Assembly: GCA_023300545.1 (NCBI GenBank)
Contig: JALZVT010000108.1
Span: 1 to 64,000 of the forward strand
Length of the DNA: 64,000 nucleotides
From: Pseudomonadales bacterium
Lineage (GTDB): Bacteria; Pseudomonadota; Gammaproteobacteria; Pseudomonadales; Azotimanducaceae
Direction: 5' to 3'
Positions 34,266 to 43,559 of the stretch are shown here, one piece after another; positions within the stretch are counted from its first letter, which is position 1, and the number at the start of each line of letters is the position of its first letter. Under the pieces are notes generated by a model. It did not search any database and was not told where the DNA came from. It was given only the letters and a program-made list of their open reading frames with translations. The position numbers and the translations under genes were made by a program.

Positions 34266-35021
34266 TTAAAGTGGGCCGATTTCACCCGAACCTGCGACCC
34301 GCTGGCTAACAGTTGGTTTGCCAAGGTACCGCACACTGCCGCTACCACTGACACGAGCTTCCAGTTTCCCTGATACCTGAATCTGCGCAGCCGCACTGCC
34401 ACTTATTCGAACCTTAGCGGTTTCACTGCTGAGATCGACCGCATCATAGTCGGCTGAACCTGAGATCCGCACGCTTTGATTCTCAGCCTGCCCGGCGAGT
34501 TTGACGTCTGCTGAGCCAGAGATGGTCACGTCCAAACTGCGCACCGACACTGAGTTAAACTCCAGGTCGCTGCTGCCTGAGAGGGTCAGTTCCAAATCTT
34601 GGGCAGCAAGGCTGTCAGCAGTCAGACCCCCTGAGCCACTAAGCTGCAACTGCGAAAAATTCTGCAACTCGACAATCAGGCTCACATCACCGGAACCCCA
34701 GGCGCTAAACCATTTACGGTCTTTCGGTCGCACCACCAGCTCATTGCCCTGCACAAACACGTCGTAGCGATCCAAATCATCATCGTCGCCGTAACCATAA
34801 ACCCCTTCCGTGTCGCCCTGAACCAGTTGCACGTCAGGGCTTCCTAAAATTGATATACGGTCAAAGTCACTCACCTGCCACACTCGATCAGCGGATCGTG
34901 CGGCGGCTTCCGCCTTTAGGGAGAACGCGAAACTAAAGCCCACTACGCAGAGCGTAAACAGCCCCACCATTAGCCACCAACGGCCATCGTTTGATCGATC
35001 CCTAATCATTCGCGTGCCCAT
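34266..35021 (-). CDS. DUF2807 (head GIN) exported protein
   Basis: A 251-residue protein. A signal or anchor (MVGLFTLCVVGFSFAFSL) precedes a beta-solenoid of the DUF2807/GIN type, with repeated SGSGGLTADSL, LSGSSDLEFNSV, ISGSADVKL and ISGSADYDAV units, all ending in Gly-Ser turns. The domain may be a right-handed helix. Function unknown. GGAGA eight bases before the ATG supports the start. It is divergent from the RND adaptor gene across 255 bp without a visible regulator. Confidence 0.85.
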   Translation of the reverse strand: MGTRMIRDRSNDGRWWLMVGLFTLCVVGFSFAFSLKAEAAARSADRVWQVSDFDRISILGSPDVQLVQGDTEGVYGYGDDDDLDRYDVFVQGNELVVRPKDRKWFSAWGSGDVSLIVELQNFSQLQLSGSGGLTADSLAAQDLELTLSGSSDLEFNSVSVRSLDVTISGSADVKLAGQAENQSVRISGSADYDAVDLSSETAKVRISGSAAAQIQVSGKLEARVSGSGSVRYLGKPTVSQRVAGSGEIGPL

Positions 35022-35276
35022 ACTGTGTTCTCCGTTTAGCTGATTAAATCGTTAACCGAATGAATCCAATTTTCGTGCCAGCATGCGCCTCCACACCAAA
35101 CCCTCACCTAACATACTGTTTTACTTCGTTTTTTCAATTTTCGACTCGATTCAAACCGGCTGAGGGCAACCCCCAAGTCAACGCTCACCCGGCAAGACTT
35201 ACAGACTGACACCAGAAGTTGGCGGATTCCGCCACATCATAAGTTGATACCCCAAGACCTCCTCTCAGGCTAAGCT

Positions 35277-36500
35277 ATGCAAATGCCTGATTTGAGAAAA
35301 TGGATCGTCCATTCAGACTGCCCTGTGCCCTGCGCGGGCACACACCGCACCGTATTGCTGCCCTGGCACCTAATCAGCCGTGCACTGCTAATGGCTACGC
35401 TGCTTGGCGGTTGCGACTTTGAAGCCGAAGCACTGCCAACGACCTCCAAGCCGGCCAGCATTGGCACGCTCGAGAGCACCCAATCCCTCCCCGACAATCA
35501 GCTAACCACTCGCATCAGAGTCAGCGCCAGTGCCGTTGAAGAGCGCGAGATTTCAGCAGGTGCAACCGCCACCGGTGTGATTCAGGCATTTCGCAAATCC
35601 GTCGTCTCGGCAGAGGTTGGCGGCCGGGTGACCGTCCGTCGAGTTGAACCCGGCCAGCGCATCTTGCAAGGCCAGGTTTTGCTCGAACTGAACGCCAAGC
35701 GCAGCCAAATCGCCTTTGATCGAGCAACCGCTGAAGCCCAGGCACGCAACGTTGATTACGCCCAGGCAGAACACGAACTACTGCGCGGACGCAGACTGAT
35801 CGAACGCAACGTGATCAGCCAAGACACCCTTGATGATCTGCGTTTTAACCTAGACCGGGCGCACTCAATTCTCGCTGCGGCTAACGCGCAACGCGACGAT
35901 GCAGCCCGTATTCTTGCTGACAGCCGAATAAGAGCGCCTTTCGCCGGCACAGCGGAAGTGGTTCACGTGCAAACCGGCGACTATCTCAACCCGGGCACAC
36001 CCGTTGTCACCCTGGCAGATTTCAGCAAAGTACGCGTTATCGCGGGCATTACCGCCAACGCAGCTGCGGGTCTAACCATCGGCGACACCACCCGAATCAA
36101 CATCGACTCGGCAGGCGCGCGCTCACAGGCCAGTGAAACGACCGGCAGTATTCAGGCCATCGGTCGTATCGCCGACAGTAACGGCACGTTCCCGCTCGAG
36201 CTTTGGATTGAAGGCGATGCGGCCAAGTCACTGCGCGAAGGCATGATCGCAAGTGTCACCCTGCCCCAAACCGGCATTGAGCCCATCGTTGCCGTTCCTC
36301 GCGGTGCAGTACTGCGCCGGGAAGGCAGCATGTTCGTTTATGTACTGGGGCAAGGCACAGCCATTTTACGGCCAGTACAGCTCGGCCGCAGCGACGCCAA
36401 CTACACACAGATTGTCAGTGGCCTAGAGGTGGGTGAGCAGGTCATTGTTGAGGGCCTCTTTGCGCTGCGAGACGGCGCACCCGTAGAACTGCTCGAATAA
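35277..36500 (+). CDS. RND efflux periplasmic adaptor, lipoprotein
   Basis: A 407-residue HlyD/AcrA-type adaptor. Hydrophobic residues end in the lipobox LLGGC near residue 46, suggesting a lipid-anchored periplasmic protein. Barrel-sandwich halves (VVSAEVGGRVTVRRVEPGQR and DSRIRAPFAGTAEVVHVQTG) flank a coiled-coil hairpin rich in Ala and Arg (AEAQARNVDYAQAEHELLR), then a beta-barrel and the membrane-proximal domain. The annotated N-terminus is long for a signal peptide, so the true start may be a TTG or later codon. It forms an operon with the pump 20 bp downstream. Confidence 0.9.
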   Translation: MQMPDLRKWIVHSDCPVPCAGTHRTVLLPWHLISRALLMATLLGGCDFEAEALPTTSKPASIGTLESTQSLPDNQLTTRIRVSASAVEEREISAGATATGVIQAFRKSVVSAEVGGRVTVRRVEPGQRILQGQVLLELNAKRSQIAFDRATAEAQARNVDYAQAEHELLRGRRLIERNVISQDTLDDLRFNLDRAHSILAAANAQRDDAARILADSRIRAPFAGTAEVVHVQTGDYLNPGTPVVTLADFSKVRVIAGITANAAAGLTIGDTTRINIDSAGARSQASETTGSIQAIGRIADSNGTFPLELWIEGDAAKSLREGMIASVTLPQTGIEPIVAVPRGAVLRREGSMFVYVLGQGTAILRPVQLGRSDANYTQIVSGLEVGEQVIVEGLFALRDGAPVELLE

Positions 36501-36520
36501 GTGCAGTTACTCTAAAACCC

Positions 36521-39500
36521 ATGAATAATTTTATTCGTTTCTTTGTCGAACGCCACCTGCTGGTTAACGTGCTTACCGTCTCGCTCATCGCCCTCGGCGT
36601 CTTTTTCATCAAGGATACGCCGCGCGACTACATCCCTTCCGTAAGCACCCCGATCATGCACATCACCGCACAACTGCCAGGAGCCAGTGCGCGTGACATC
36701 GAAACCAAACTGACCATACCGCTCGAAGAGGCTATAGAAGACGTCGACGGCATCGACTTCTTTACCAGTGTCGCCTCTGACAATACCTCGTTCACCGTAG
36801 TTGAGCTGTTCATGGATTTCAACGAGGAACAGATTGCAGAAGTCGCTCAAGATTTACGCGATGCGCTAGACGGTATTACCGATTTCCCAACGGAAATGGA
36901 CGACGACCCAACGCTTGAGCATTTCAAACCCGACAATCTGCCCATTGCAGAGGTTGCGCTAGCCGGGCCTCCCAGTCTGCTTATTCCCTACGCCAAACGA
37001 CTTGAACGCAAACTGGAGAACATCAGCGAAGTCTCCCAAGCTATTGTTATTGGCCTGCCAGATCCGGAAGTGCGCGTACTTGTCGACCCCAAGCGCGCCT
37101 TGGAACACAACGTCACTCTGCTCGATGTTGTACAGGCCATACAGCGGCGCAATGTCTCCGCCACTGGCGGCGTATTGGAAACCGCTAGCGACCGCAGGCA
37201 GGTTGTACTTTGGAGTCGCTTCAACGAACCTGAGAACGTGGCCAACACCGTGCTGCGCAGTGAACGCGATGGCTCAACACTGCGTATCAGCGACATTGCC
37301 CGCATTGAATCGACCCGCGAAGATCTAACTTTGATCGCCCACACCAATACTCAACCCGGGGTGTCTCTGGTGCTACGTAAGCGCAAAGGAGCAGACGCAA
37401 TAACCCTGGTCGACTCGGCCCGGCAAATGCTCATCGACAACCCACCTCCCGAGAGTGTGACCTGGGACATCGTCAACGACAGCTCTTTCTATACGCGAAA
37501 CCGACTCAGCGTCATTGCCACCAATGGCCTGCTCGGCATGATTTTGGTTGCCGTTGTTCTGTTCGTCTTTATGCGTGCCCAGGCCGCACTGTGGGTACTG
37601 GCTGGCATCCCCATCGTGTTCATGGGTGCACTCGCTGTATTTGGCAATACGGGCATGAGTCTGAACATCATGTCGCTTACTGGTTTTGTCATTGTGCTGG
37701 GCATGGTAGTCGACGATGCGGTCGTCGTGGCCGAGCGTATTGTGTCGAAACGCGATTCGGGACTATCGCCACATCAGGCCGCCATTACTGGCGCAAGCGA
37801 AATGGTGAGGCCGGTGTTCGCGGCAGCAATCACCACCATTCTGGCTTTTGTTCCCCTTTTGGCACTTGGCGGCATGCCTGGCAAAATTGTCTGGCAGATT
37901 CCAGCGGTGGTTGTCATCGTACTCACTTTCTCGCTCATCGAATCCTTTTGCATACTGCCCGCCCACATGTCGTTGGGACGAACAACAACCAGTTCGTCTG
38001 GGCATGGCGGCAAACGCGCCTTTATGCTGAGACTCGAAAAAGGCTACGCAAACTTGTTGCACCGCTTGCTGCGTTTCAGAGCGCTCGTCGTACTCTGCTT
38101 CTTCGCCGCTCTGATAGTCATCATGGGCATCATCGCGCCGCAGGTTAACTTCCTGCTGTTCCCCCAAGACGATGCCCGTACGCTGTTCCTGAAAATCTCG
38201 ACACCAACCGGCACACCCATAGAGCAAACTGAAGCCATAACGACCTCAATCGAACAACAGATCATCAAACTAACGGGCGATGAATTACGCGCAGTCACGG
38301 CACGCATTGGCCACCAAGATGCAGAAGCACCAACCCGACAGCGCGGCCAGTCAGAGAACGAAGCATTGGTTACCACCATTCTGAAAGAACTGGATCGCCG
38401 CTACACTAACGCGGAATGGATACAGGTACTGAAAGAACAGTTGATTGTGCCGGCAGACGTCAAACTGGTGTTTCAATCGGAGTACATCGGTCCGCCAACC
38501 GACCAGCCCGTCACGCTGCACCTGATGTCAAACGACGATGAGTTGCGGCGCGGCATTGCACTCGAGATCGCTGATTTCCTGCGCAGCCAGCCAGGGCTCA
38601 CCGAAGTGGATGTCGATGAACGTGCCGGCACACCACAGATCGACCTTAACCTGAACTACGAAAAACTCGCCAGGCTGCAACTTGATGCCACCCAGGTTTC
38701 GCAAACACTGGCAGCGGCCTTTCACGGCATCGAAGCCAGTGAACACCGAGGCATGCAAGACACCACCGAGATCCGGGTGCAATTTGATCCTGCTGCCCGA
38801 ATTGACCTGCAGGGCCTACTCGACACACCGGTACGCGCGCGTGACGGCGCTCTGGTCTCGCTGCGTGACGTGGTTAGCCCCATCGACATTCGTGCGGTTG
38901 GGCGGCTGTTTCATCGCAACGGCGATCGCACCGCCACCGTACGTGCCAGCTTCACTCCCGATAGTAATCACACCGCACTCAACTTCACAGCGTTTCTGGA
39001 ACAAGAGCTGTTTCCCCGCTATCGCGGCCTCGATTTAGAAATCGAGGTTGGTGGCGAAGCTGCTCGAACAGAACAGGTCGCAGGCGATCTTGGCCAGATA
39101 GCCATCATGGTGATGCTGGGCATCACCGTTGTAATCTGGCTGTTGCTGGGCTCTATAACCGAAGCGCTGTTTGTTATGGTAGTCATACCCTTTGCCATTG
39201 CCGGCGTCATTCTCACCTTCTATCTGCACGGTATGAATCTGTCCATGACAGCGATCATGGGGGCAATTGGTTTGGCGGGCGTTGTGGTGAATGCGTCCAT
39301 CGTTATGCTCGATTCCATACACCGTCAGGGTAAAAGCGCTGGGACAGAGAGCCATTCCCACGACAACGATACGGTTGTTGCCGCTGTGACCGATCGATTG
39401 CGCCCCATACTGGTGACCACACTGACCACGCTGGGTGGCGTTCTACCCACGGCTTACGGTATTGGCGGCTACGACGCGATCGTCAGTCCAATGTCATTAG

Positions 39501-39649
39501 CTCTTGGCTGGGGGCTTGCCTTCTCAACCTTGGTCACGCTGCTTTTGGTTCCCGTGCTCTATTCGCTCGCGAGAGACCTGCAAGCCGGATTCGATCGGGT
39601 GGGTGCAAAAATGACCGGCAGGCCAGCTAGTAATTCTGCTGCGCGGTAA
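36521..39649 (+). CDS. RND efflux pump, inner-membrane permease
   Basis: A 1042-residue RND pump with the usual 12 membrane segments and two large periplasmic loops. The proton-relay aspartate pair is in GMVVDDAVVVAERIV; TM1 is LLVNVLTVSLIALGVFFI. The length is normal for a homotrimeric pump. Substrate unknown; no outer-membrane channel gene is in the window. No repressor sits beside it. The 3' end overlaps the convergent phosphatase gene by 23 bp. Confidence 0.95.
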   Translation: MNNFIRFFVERHLLVNVLTVSLIALGVFFIKDTPRDYIPSVSTPIMHITAQLPGASARDIETKLTIPLEEAIEDVDGIDFFTSVASDNTSFTVVELFMDFNEEQIAEVAQDLRDALDGITDFPTEMDDDPTLEHFKPDNLPIAEVALAGPPSLLIPYAKRLERKLENISEVSQAIVIGLPDPEVRVLVDPKRALEHNVTLLDVVQAIQRRNVSATGGVLETASDRRQVVLWSRFNEPENVANTVLRSERDGSTLRISDIARIESTREDLTLIAHTNTQPGVSLVLRKRKGADAITLVDSARQMLIDNPPPESVTWDIVNDSSFYTRNRLSVIATNGLLGMILVAVVLFVFMRAQAALWVLAGIPIVFMGALAVFGNTGMSLNIMSLTGFVIVLGMVVDDAVVVAERIVSKRDSGLSPHQAAITGASEMVRPVFAAAITTILAFVPLLALGGMPGKIVWQIPAVVVIVLTFSLIESFCILPAHMSLGRTTTSSSGHGGKRAFMLRLEKGYANLLHRLLRFRALVVLCFFAALIVIMGIIAPQVNFLLFPQDDARTLFLKISTPTGTPIEQTEAITTSIEQQIIKLTGDELRAVTARIGHQDAEAPTRQRGQSENEALVTTILKELDRRYTNAEWIQVLKEQLIVPADVKLVFQSEYIGPPTDQPVTLHLMSNDDELRRGIALEIADFLRSQPGLTEVDVDERAGTPQIDLNLNYEKLARLQLDATQVSQTLAAAFHGIEASEHRGMQDTTEIRVQFDPAARIDLQGLLDTPVRARDGALVSLRDVVSPIDIRAVGRLFHRNGDRTATVRASFTPDSNHTALNFTAFLEQELFPRYRGLDLEIEVGGEAARTEQVAGDLGQIAIMVMLGITVVIWLLLGSITEALFVMVVIPFAIAGVILTFYLHGMNLSMTAIMGAIGLAGVVVNASIVMLDSIHRQGKSAGTESHSHDNDTVVAAVTDRLRPILVTTLTTLGGVLPTAYGIGGYDAIVSPMSLALGWGLAFSTLVTLLLVPVLYSLARDLQAGFDRVGAKMTGRPASNSAAR

Positions 39650-40760
39650 AGCGCACCTCTCCTGCTGCATCTAAAAGCTTCATGCTTACTGTGAGTTCAG
39701 CCTCACCCGCAACCCGCTCAATATCCAGCATACCAAACTGACTCTCACGCAAATTGTCATCGTTCACGCGGTAGTCGTTGGTTTCGCCCCAACCAAATCC
39801 AGAGCGTGCACTCAGCGGGCTGGAGGTCACCTCATACAAATCAAAGCCGGTGCCGCCAGGATAGTCTGCGGGTAACCGAGATATCTCTCCGAGGTGCCGG
39901 TCGCCGCTCAGCAACAGCAGGTTGGTGGCGCGGGCTTCGCGAATAACCTGAAACAGGCGCAGTCGTTCATGCGGAAAGTTACCCCACTTTTCAAAACAGT
40001 GCTGATCTGCAATCACCTGCTGACCAGACACCACAATGCGTAAATCTGCAGGCTTCACCAGCTGCTGCGCAAGCCATTGCCACTGGGCCTCACCCAGAAA
40101 GGTGTCGGTGGTGTTGAGTTCGTAGTTCTTTAAGGGGCACGACAAGCTACGCGAGGCACCTTGTAATGGCCCTCGAAAGGTACGGGTATCAAGCAAGATT
40201 ACCTGCACATCGAGACCGGCATGCGCAATGCGTCGCTCGGTATAAACACCCGCTCGCCCCCGTGCCGGATCATCAGCGGGGTACTCCCAAAAGTTCTGGA
40301 AGATTTCAGCGGCCTGATGCTTGAACTCAAAATCAGCGCCGCCGTCGTTGCGGCCAAAATCGTGATCATCCCAGGCAGCGAACATTGGCGTTGTGGCGCG
40401 CAACTGCGTAAAGCCCGCCCCTGCTGCTAACTTTGCGTATTCCGCGCGCATCTTTTCGGGCGTCGGCGCTGCTTTGAATTCTGGAGTATCTGCGTAAACG
40501 TTATCTCCTAACATCAACACAACATCAGCACCGACGCTCCCGAAGGCGTTCCAAATCGGGTGGTTGGGCGCATCGTCATCCGCACAGGAACCAAAGGCAA
40601 TTCTCAACCCGCCTTCTGGTCGTGGGTTCGCAGAAAACGATAACTCAGCGGGAGATTTAGAGGTTCCGCAGCCAACGACAACCGCCAAGGCACAGGTTAA
40701 AAATAGTCGGCCAGCTAGCCGTTTATTTCGAGCCACGTAGATTAAATTCCCTCTCGTCAT
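39627..40760 (-). CDS. PhoD-family alkaline phosphatase, lipoprotein
   Basis: A 377-residue PhoD-type metallophosphatase. Metal and active-site blocks are IAFGSCADDD, MLGDNVYADTP, AAWDDHDFGRNDGG and LLSGDRHLGEI. The N-terminus (RLFLTCALAVVVGCG) is a lipoprotein signal ending in Cys, so it is likely anchored on the outer face. The enzyme would release phosphate from organic phosphomono- or diesters. The ATG at 40760 was preferred to the 11-codon-longer frame, since it places basic residues just before the hydrophobic core. It follows the glycerate kinase gene by 17 bp. Confidence 0.87.
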   Translation of the reverse strand: MTRGNLIYVARNKRLAGRLFLTCALAVVVGCGTSKSPAELSFSANPRPEGGLRIAFGSCADDDAPNHPIWNAFGSVGADVVLMLGDNVYADTPEFKAAPTPEKMRAEYAKLAAGAGFTQLRATTPMFAAWDDHDFGRNDGGADFEFKHQAAEIFQNFWEYPADDPARGRAGVYTERRIAHAGLDVQVILLDTRTFRGPLQGASRSLSCPLKNYELNTTDTFLGEAQWQWLAQQLVKPADLRIVVSGQQVIADQHCFEKWGNFPHERLRLFQVIREARATNLLLLSGDRHLGEISRLPADYPGGTGFDLYEVTSSPLSARSGFGWGETNDYRVNDDNLRESQFGMLDIERVAGEAELTVSMKLLDAAGEVRFTAQQNY

Positions 40761-40777
40761 ATCCGTTTCCAGCTGAG

Positions 40778-41938
40778 CTATCTTTTTAAACACAGTGCCA
40801 AGTCCATTACGTTGGTGTCGGTTGGCCCTGTCACAAAGAGTTCATTATGGCTCCCGAGCAAGGTTCCAGCGTCCGCCCGCAGCAGAGCGTCATCAAGTTC
40901 AGCTCGGGTGTAGATCGATGAATCACGCAACCAGCCCCCAGCTGCCGACGTTGGACCATCAGTGCCGTCGGTTCCAGCTACCAGCACTTCGAAGGCCTGG
41001 GTTGTCGTCTGGGTTATCCCTGTTAGCTCGCGGGCGAGTGCCAGAGTCAGTGCCTGATTTCGGCCCCCTTTGCCGGGATGTTCTGGCAACGTGATCGTGG
41101 GCTCACCGCCCCACAAATACAGTCCGGCGGGGCCACGACGTAACGTCCTGGCGATTTGGTGCGCCACGTCATACAGATCACCATAGAGTCTTTCTTTGTT
41201 CTCTTGCACCACCAGCCCTTGGGAACGGGCGGCCTGCACAATTGCCTCTCTCGCAGTGGCATTCGCCGCCACGGTTGCAGAATAGGTTGGACAGGCTAGG
41301 TAGCGTGGATCACCCAAGCCAGAACCGATCACACTGTGCTCGTCTCCAGCCACATCTGAAATCGCCAGCACGGTCGCTTTTGCACCTGAAAACGCTTTCA
41401 ACAGTCGCCCCGACTTGATCAGCGAAAGTTTACTGCGCTCTGAGTTAACCGCCTGAATATCGGCGCCTGAGGCCACAAGGTCTTCTGTTTTTCGCTGCCA
41501 ATCAACCAGCGACACACCCGGCGGCAACCGTTCTGCCAACGCAGACGCCCCACCAGAGATCAACATCAGTAAGTGGCTATTGGACGACAGCGCCCGCACT
41601 CGCTCATACAGGCGTTGTCCGGCGAGTAACGATTGTACGTCTGGTATCGGGTGCCCAGCTTCAATAACTTCCAGCTGTTTATAGTCGGCGCCCAGTGTTC
41701 CAACGTGCCCACGTTTGGTAACAACCAATCCTGGTGTGCCAACGGGCAATAACCCAAGCGCTCCACGCGCCATAGACGCCGCTGCCTTACCCACCGCAAT
41801 CACTTCCACCGGCGCAACTGCTTGTCGGTTCTTGCCACCAGCCAAGATGGACGGGTTATTTTCAAGGGCGCGCTGGACCGCTGCCTGCCCACCTGCTGCG
41901 CGCACACCGGTCCACCACAGTTCAGATAAAATAGACAT
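40778..41938 (-). CDS. Glycerate 2-kinase (MOFRL/GckA-type)
   Basis: A 386-residue glycerate kinase of the DUF4147/MOFRL class. Features: VEVIAVGKAAASMARGALG near the N-terminus, LLMLISGGASALAERLPPGV as the phosphate-binding region, and the C-terminal MOFRL domain LWGGEPTITLPEHPGKGGRN with GTDGTDGPTSAAGG. It turns glycerate into 2-phosphoglycerate with ATP. The ATG overlaps the stop of the upstream dehydrogenase gene by one base, a coupling that fits a glycerate or hydroxypyruvate salvage pathway. Confidence 0.92.
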   Translation of the reverse strand: MSILSELWWTGVRAAGGQAAVQRALENNPSILAGGKNRQAVAPVEVIAVGKAAASMARGALGLLPVGTPGLVVTKRGHVGTLGADYKQLEVIEAGHPIPDVQSLLAGQRLYERVRALSSNSHLLMLISGGASALAERLPPGVSLVDWQRKTEDLVASGADIQAVNSERSKLSLIKSGRLLKAFSGAKATVLAISDVAGDEHSVIGSGLGDPRYLACPTYSATVAANATAREAIVQAARSQGLVVQENKERLYGDLYDVAHQIARTLRRGPAGLYLWGGEPTITLPEHPGKGGRNQALTLALARELTGITQTTTQAFEVLVAGTDGTDGPTSAAGGWLRDSSIYTRAELDDALLRADAGTLLGSHNELFVTGPTDTNVMDLALCLKR

Positions 41939-43449
41939 CAGAGATCTCGCGCCGGGCCCAACAACCCGAGCGTCGCCAACTGGGTTGTTATGCGGTTAGC
42001 TGCCTCTATGCCGTGCCGCACCAACTCGCTATCACCAGCAGGTGCATCAACGGCTCCAAGCCAGCGCGTTAAAACCTCAACCTGCTCACGGAGATCGGCA
42101 AGCACTACGCTATTGCCAGCCAGTGCGGCAATAGCGTCTGCACCCACAGAACCCACTCCGGGCAATGTGTGCGCACCTAAGTTTTCGTAGCCTGCCGGAG
42201 TTTCACCCTTAAGATTGGCAACACAGCGATAACAGATAGCAGCGATTAACTGATCAGCAGCCTGACGAGCACCCGCACAGCGCGATCGATGATCCGTATC
42301 GGCTGCCGCGTGTGGCAGCAACTGCAAACGATCAGCATGGCGATCAAGCAACGCAAGATAGGGCACCAGTGGTCCTGAACAGGATTGATCCTCGCCGCTC
42401 AGAAAAACGTCAGCGTCTATGGCCGCAAACGCCAGGTGCTTTGAACTCAGCGCGTCGTTCAGAGCGGCAACGTCCACAAGCTCGCCTCGATCGTAGTTGA
42501 TAAGCACCGCATCAGGCGCCAGCACCGAAAGTACTTGGGCGTTGACTATCCCCGCATTGGCAAAACCTTCCGCCGTCATTGGGCCGAGCCCCAAATGCGG
42601 CGTCAGCACGTCTGCGGCGTAAGCAGCGTCAATCACACTCGCGCAATACTCAAACCCTTCCGATTCGACCCAGCGCTGCTGTGAAGGTCGCGCATACACC
42701 GCCACTCGCATCCCGAACGCCCGCGCGAGCTTCGCCACTTCTCGGCCGATATTGCCAAAACCAAGCACACCAATGCGTTGCCCTTCGAGTTTTTCAGTGG
42801 GAAAGTCTCCCAGGTTCTTTCCAGTATCAAACGTTCGGGCCTGTACTCGCTCATAAAGCTCGTCAACGTCGAGGTTGGGACGAATACGCAGGAGCGCCTT
42901 AAACAGCATTTGTGCGGTCGCTCGAGAGTTGAAGCTTGGCGTATTCATGAGTGGTGCTGTGCTCGCCCCCTCTGCACGTGCCCCCTCTGCTCCGCCCCAG
43001 CTGTCGCTGCCCATGTTGCCCGTGCCTGCGCCTATGCGCACAGCGCCTTCACAAAATCGCGCCTGAGCGGGAATAACCGTGGCTGCAACCATCACAGCAT
43101 CAAACTGCCCCTGCGCGGTCACCGCCAACAGTTCATCTTCTCGTGAGAGGTTAGGCTGATAAAAAAAGTGCAAACCCGCCGGCAAGCTCTGTTCGAGCAA
43201 CGCGCTTAACTCGGCGGACGACGCTCGCCTGCAATCGTGGAAAGCTGCCCCTCGTAACGCCAGATGAGTGGCAAACTCACTGGCGTCTGGTGCGCCATCA
43301 ACACCGCTTGTCAGGCCCACCAAATCAGCGACCAAGACGCGGTACGCACGCTCGCTATCGTCTTTTCGATCGCGCTGCACGAGTGCAGGCCAATCGAGCC
43401 CACCCGGCAGTCGCAGGGCCGGGGCTGACTTGTGTGAGTTGACGGACAT
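41938..43449 (-). CDS. D-isomer 2-hydroxyacid dehydrogenase (PGDH/hydroxypyruvate reductase-like)
   Basis: A 503-residue dehydrogenase. The NAD loop is VLGFGNIGREVAKLARAFGM, a catalytic Arg appears in INYDRGELVD and a His in LLPHAAAD. Compared with a typical 320-residue enzyme it has extra sequence at both ends; the C-terminal 110 residues do not form an obvious ACT domain. Context with glycerate kinase suggests hydroxypyruvate or tartronate semialdehyde reduction, but a serA-like role is possible. The GTG/ATG start at 43449 follows a short gap from the divergent molybdoenzyme gene. Confidence 0.85.
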   Translation of the reverse strand: MSVNSHKSAPALRLPGGLDWPALVQRDRKDDSERAYRVLVADLVGLTSGVDGAPDASEFATHLALRGAAFHDCRRASSAELSALLEQSLPAGLHFFYQPNLSREDELLAVTAQGQFDAVMVAATVIPAQARFCEGAVRIGAGTGNMGSDSWGGAEGARAEGASTAPLMNTPSFNSRATAQMLFKALLRIRPNLDVDELYERVQARTFDTGKNLGDFPTEKLEGQRIGVLGFGNIGREVAKLARAFGMRVAVYARPSQQRWVESEGFEYCASVIDAAYAADVLTPHLGLGPMTAEGFANAGIVNAQVLSVLAPDAVLINYDRGELVDVAALNDALSSKHLAFAAIDADVFLSGEDQSCSGPLVPYLALLDRHADRLQLLPHAAADTDHRSRCAGARQAADQLIAAICYRCVANLKGETPAGYENLGAHTLPGVGSVGADAIAALAGNSVVLADLREQVEVLTRWLGAVDAPAGDSELVRHGIEAANRITTQLATLGLLGPARDL

Positions 43450-43559
43450 AGTCGTGAAGGTTCTTCGCTGGCTTGTTCAGGGCCTAGTCTAGCGTTGCGG
43501 AGCAGCCACAGATAGAGAGCGTGTAGAATAGCGCCGGAGTCACCAACAAGAGACAGACT

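Noticed and set aside
37591-38227. Alternate-frame ORFs of 150-185 codons inside the RND pump gene
   Set aside because: They are shadows of a well-conserved pump reading frame, rich in residues typical of such shadows (His, Cys, Arg).
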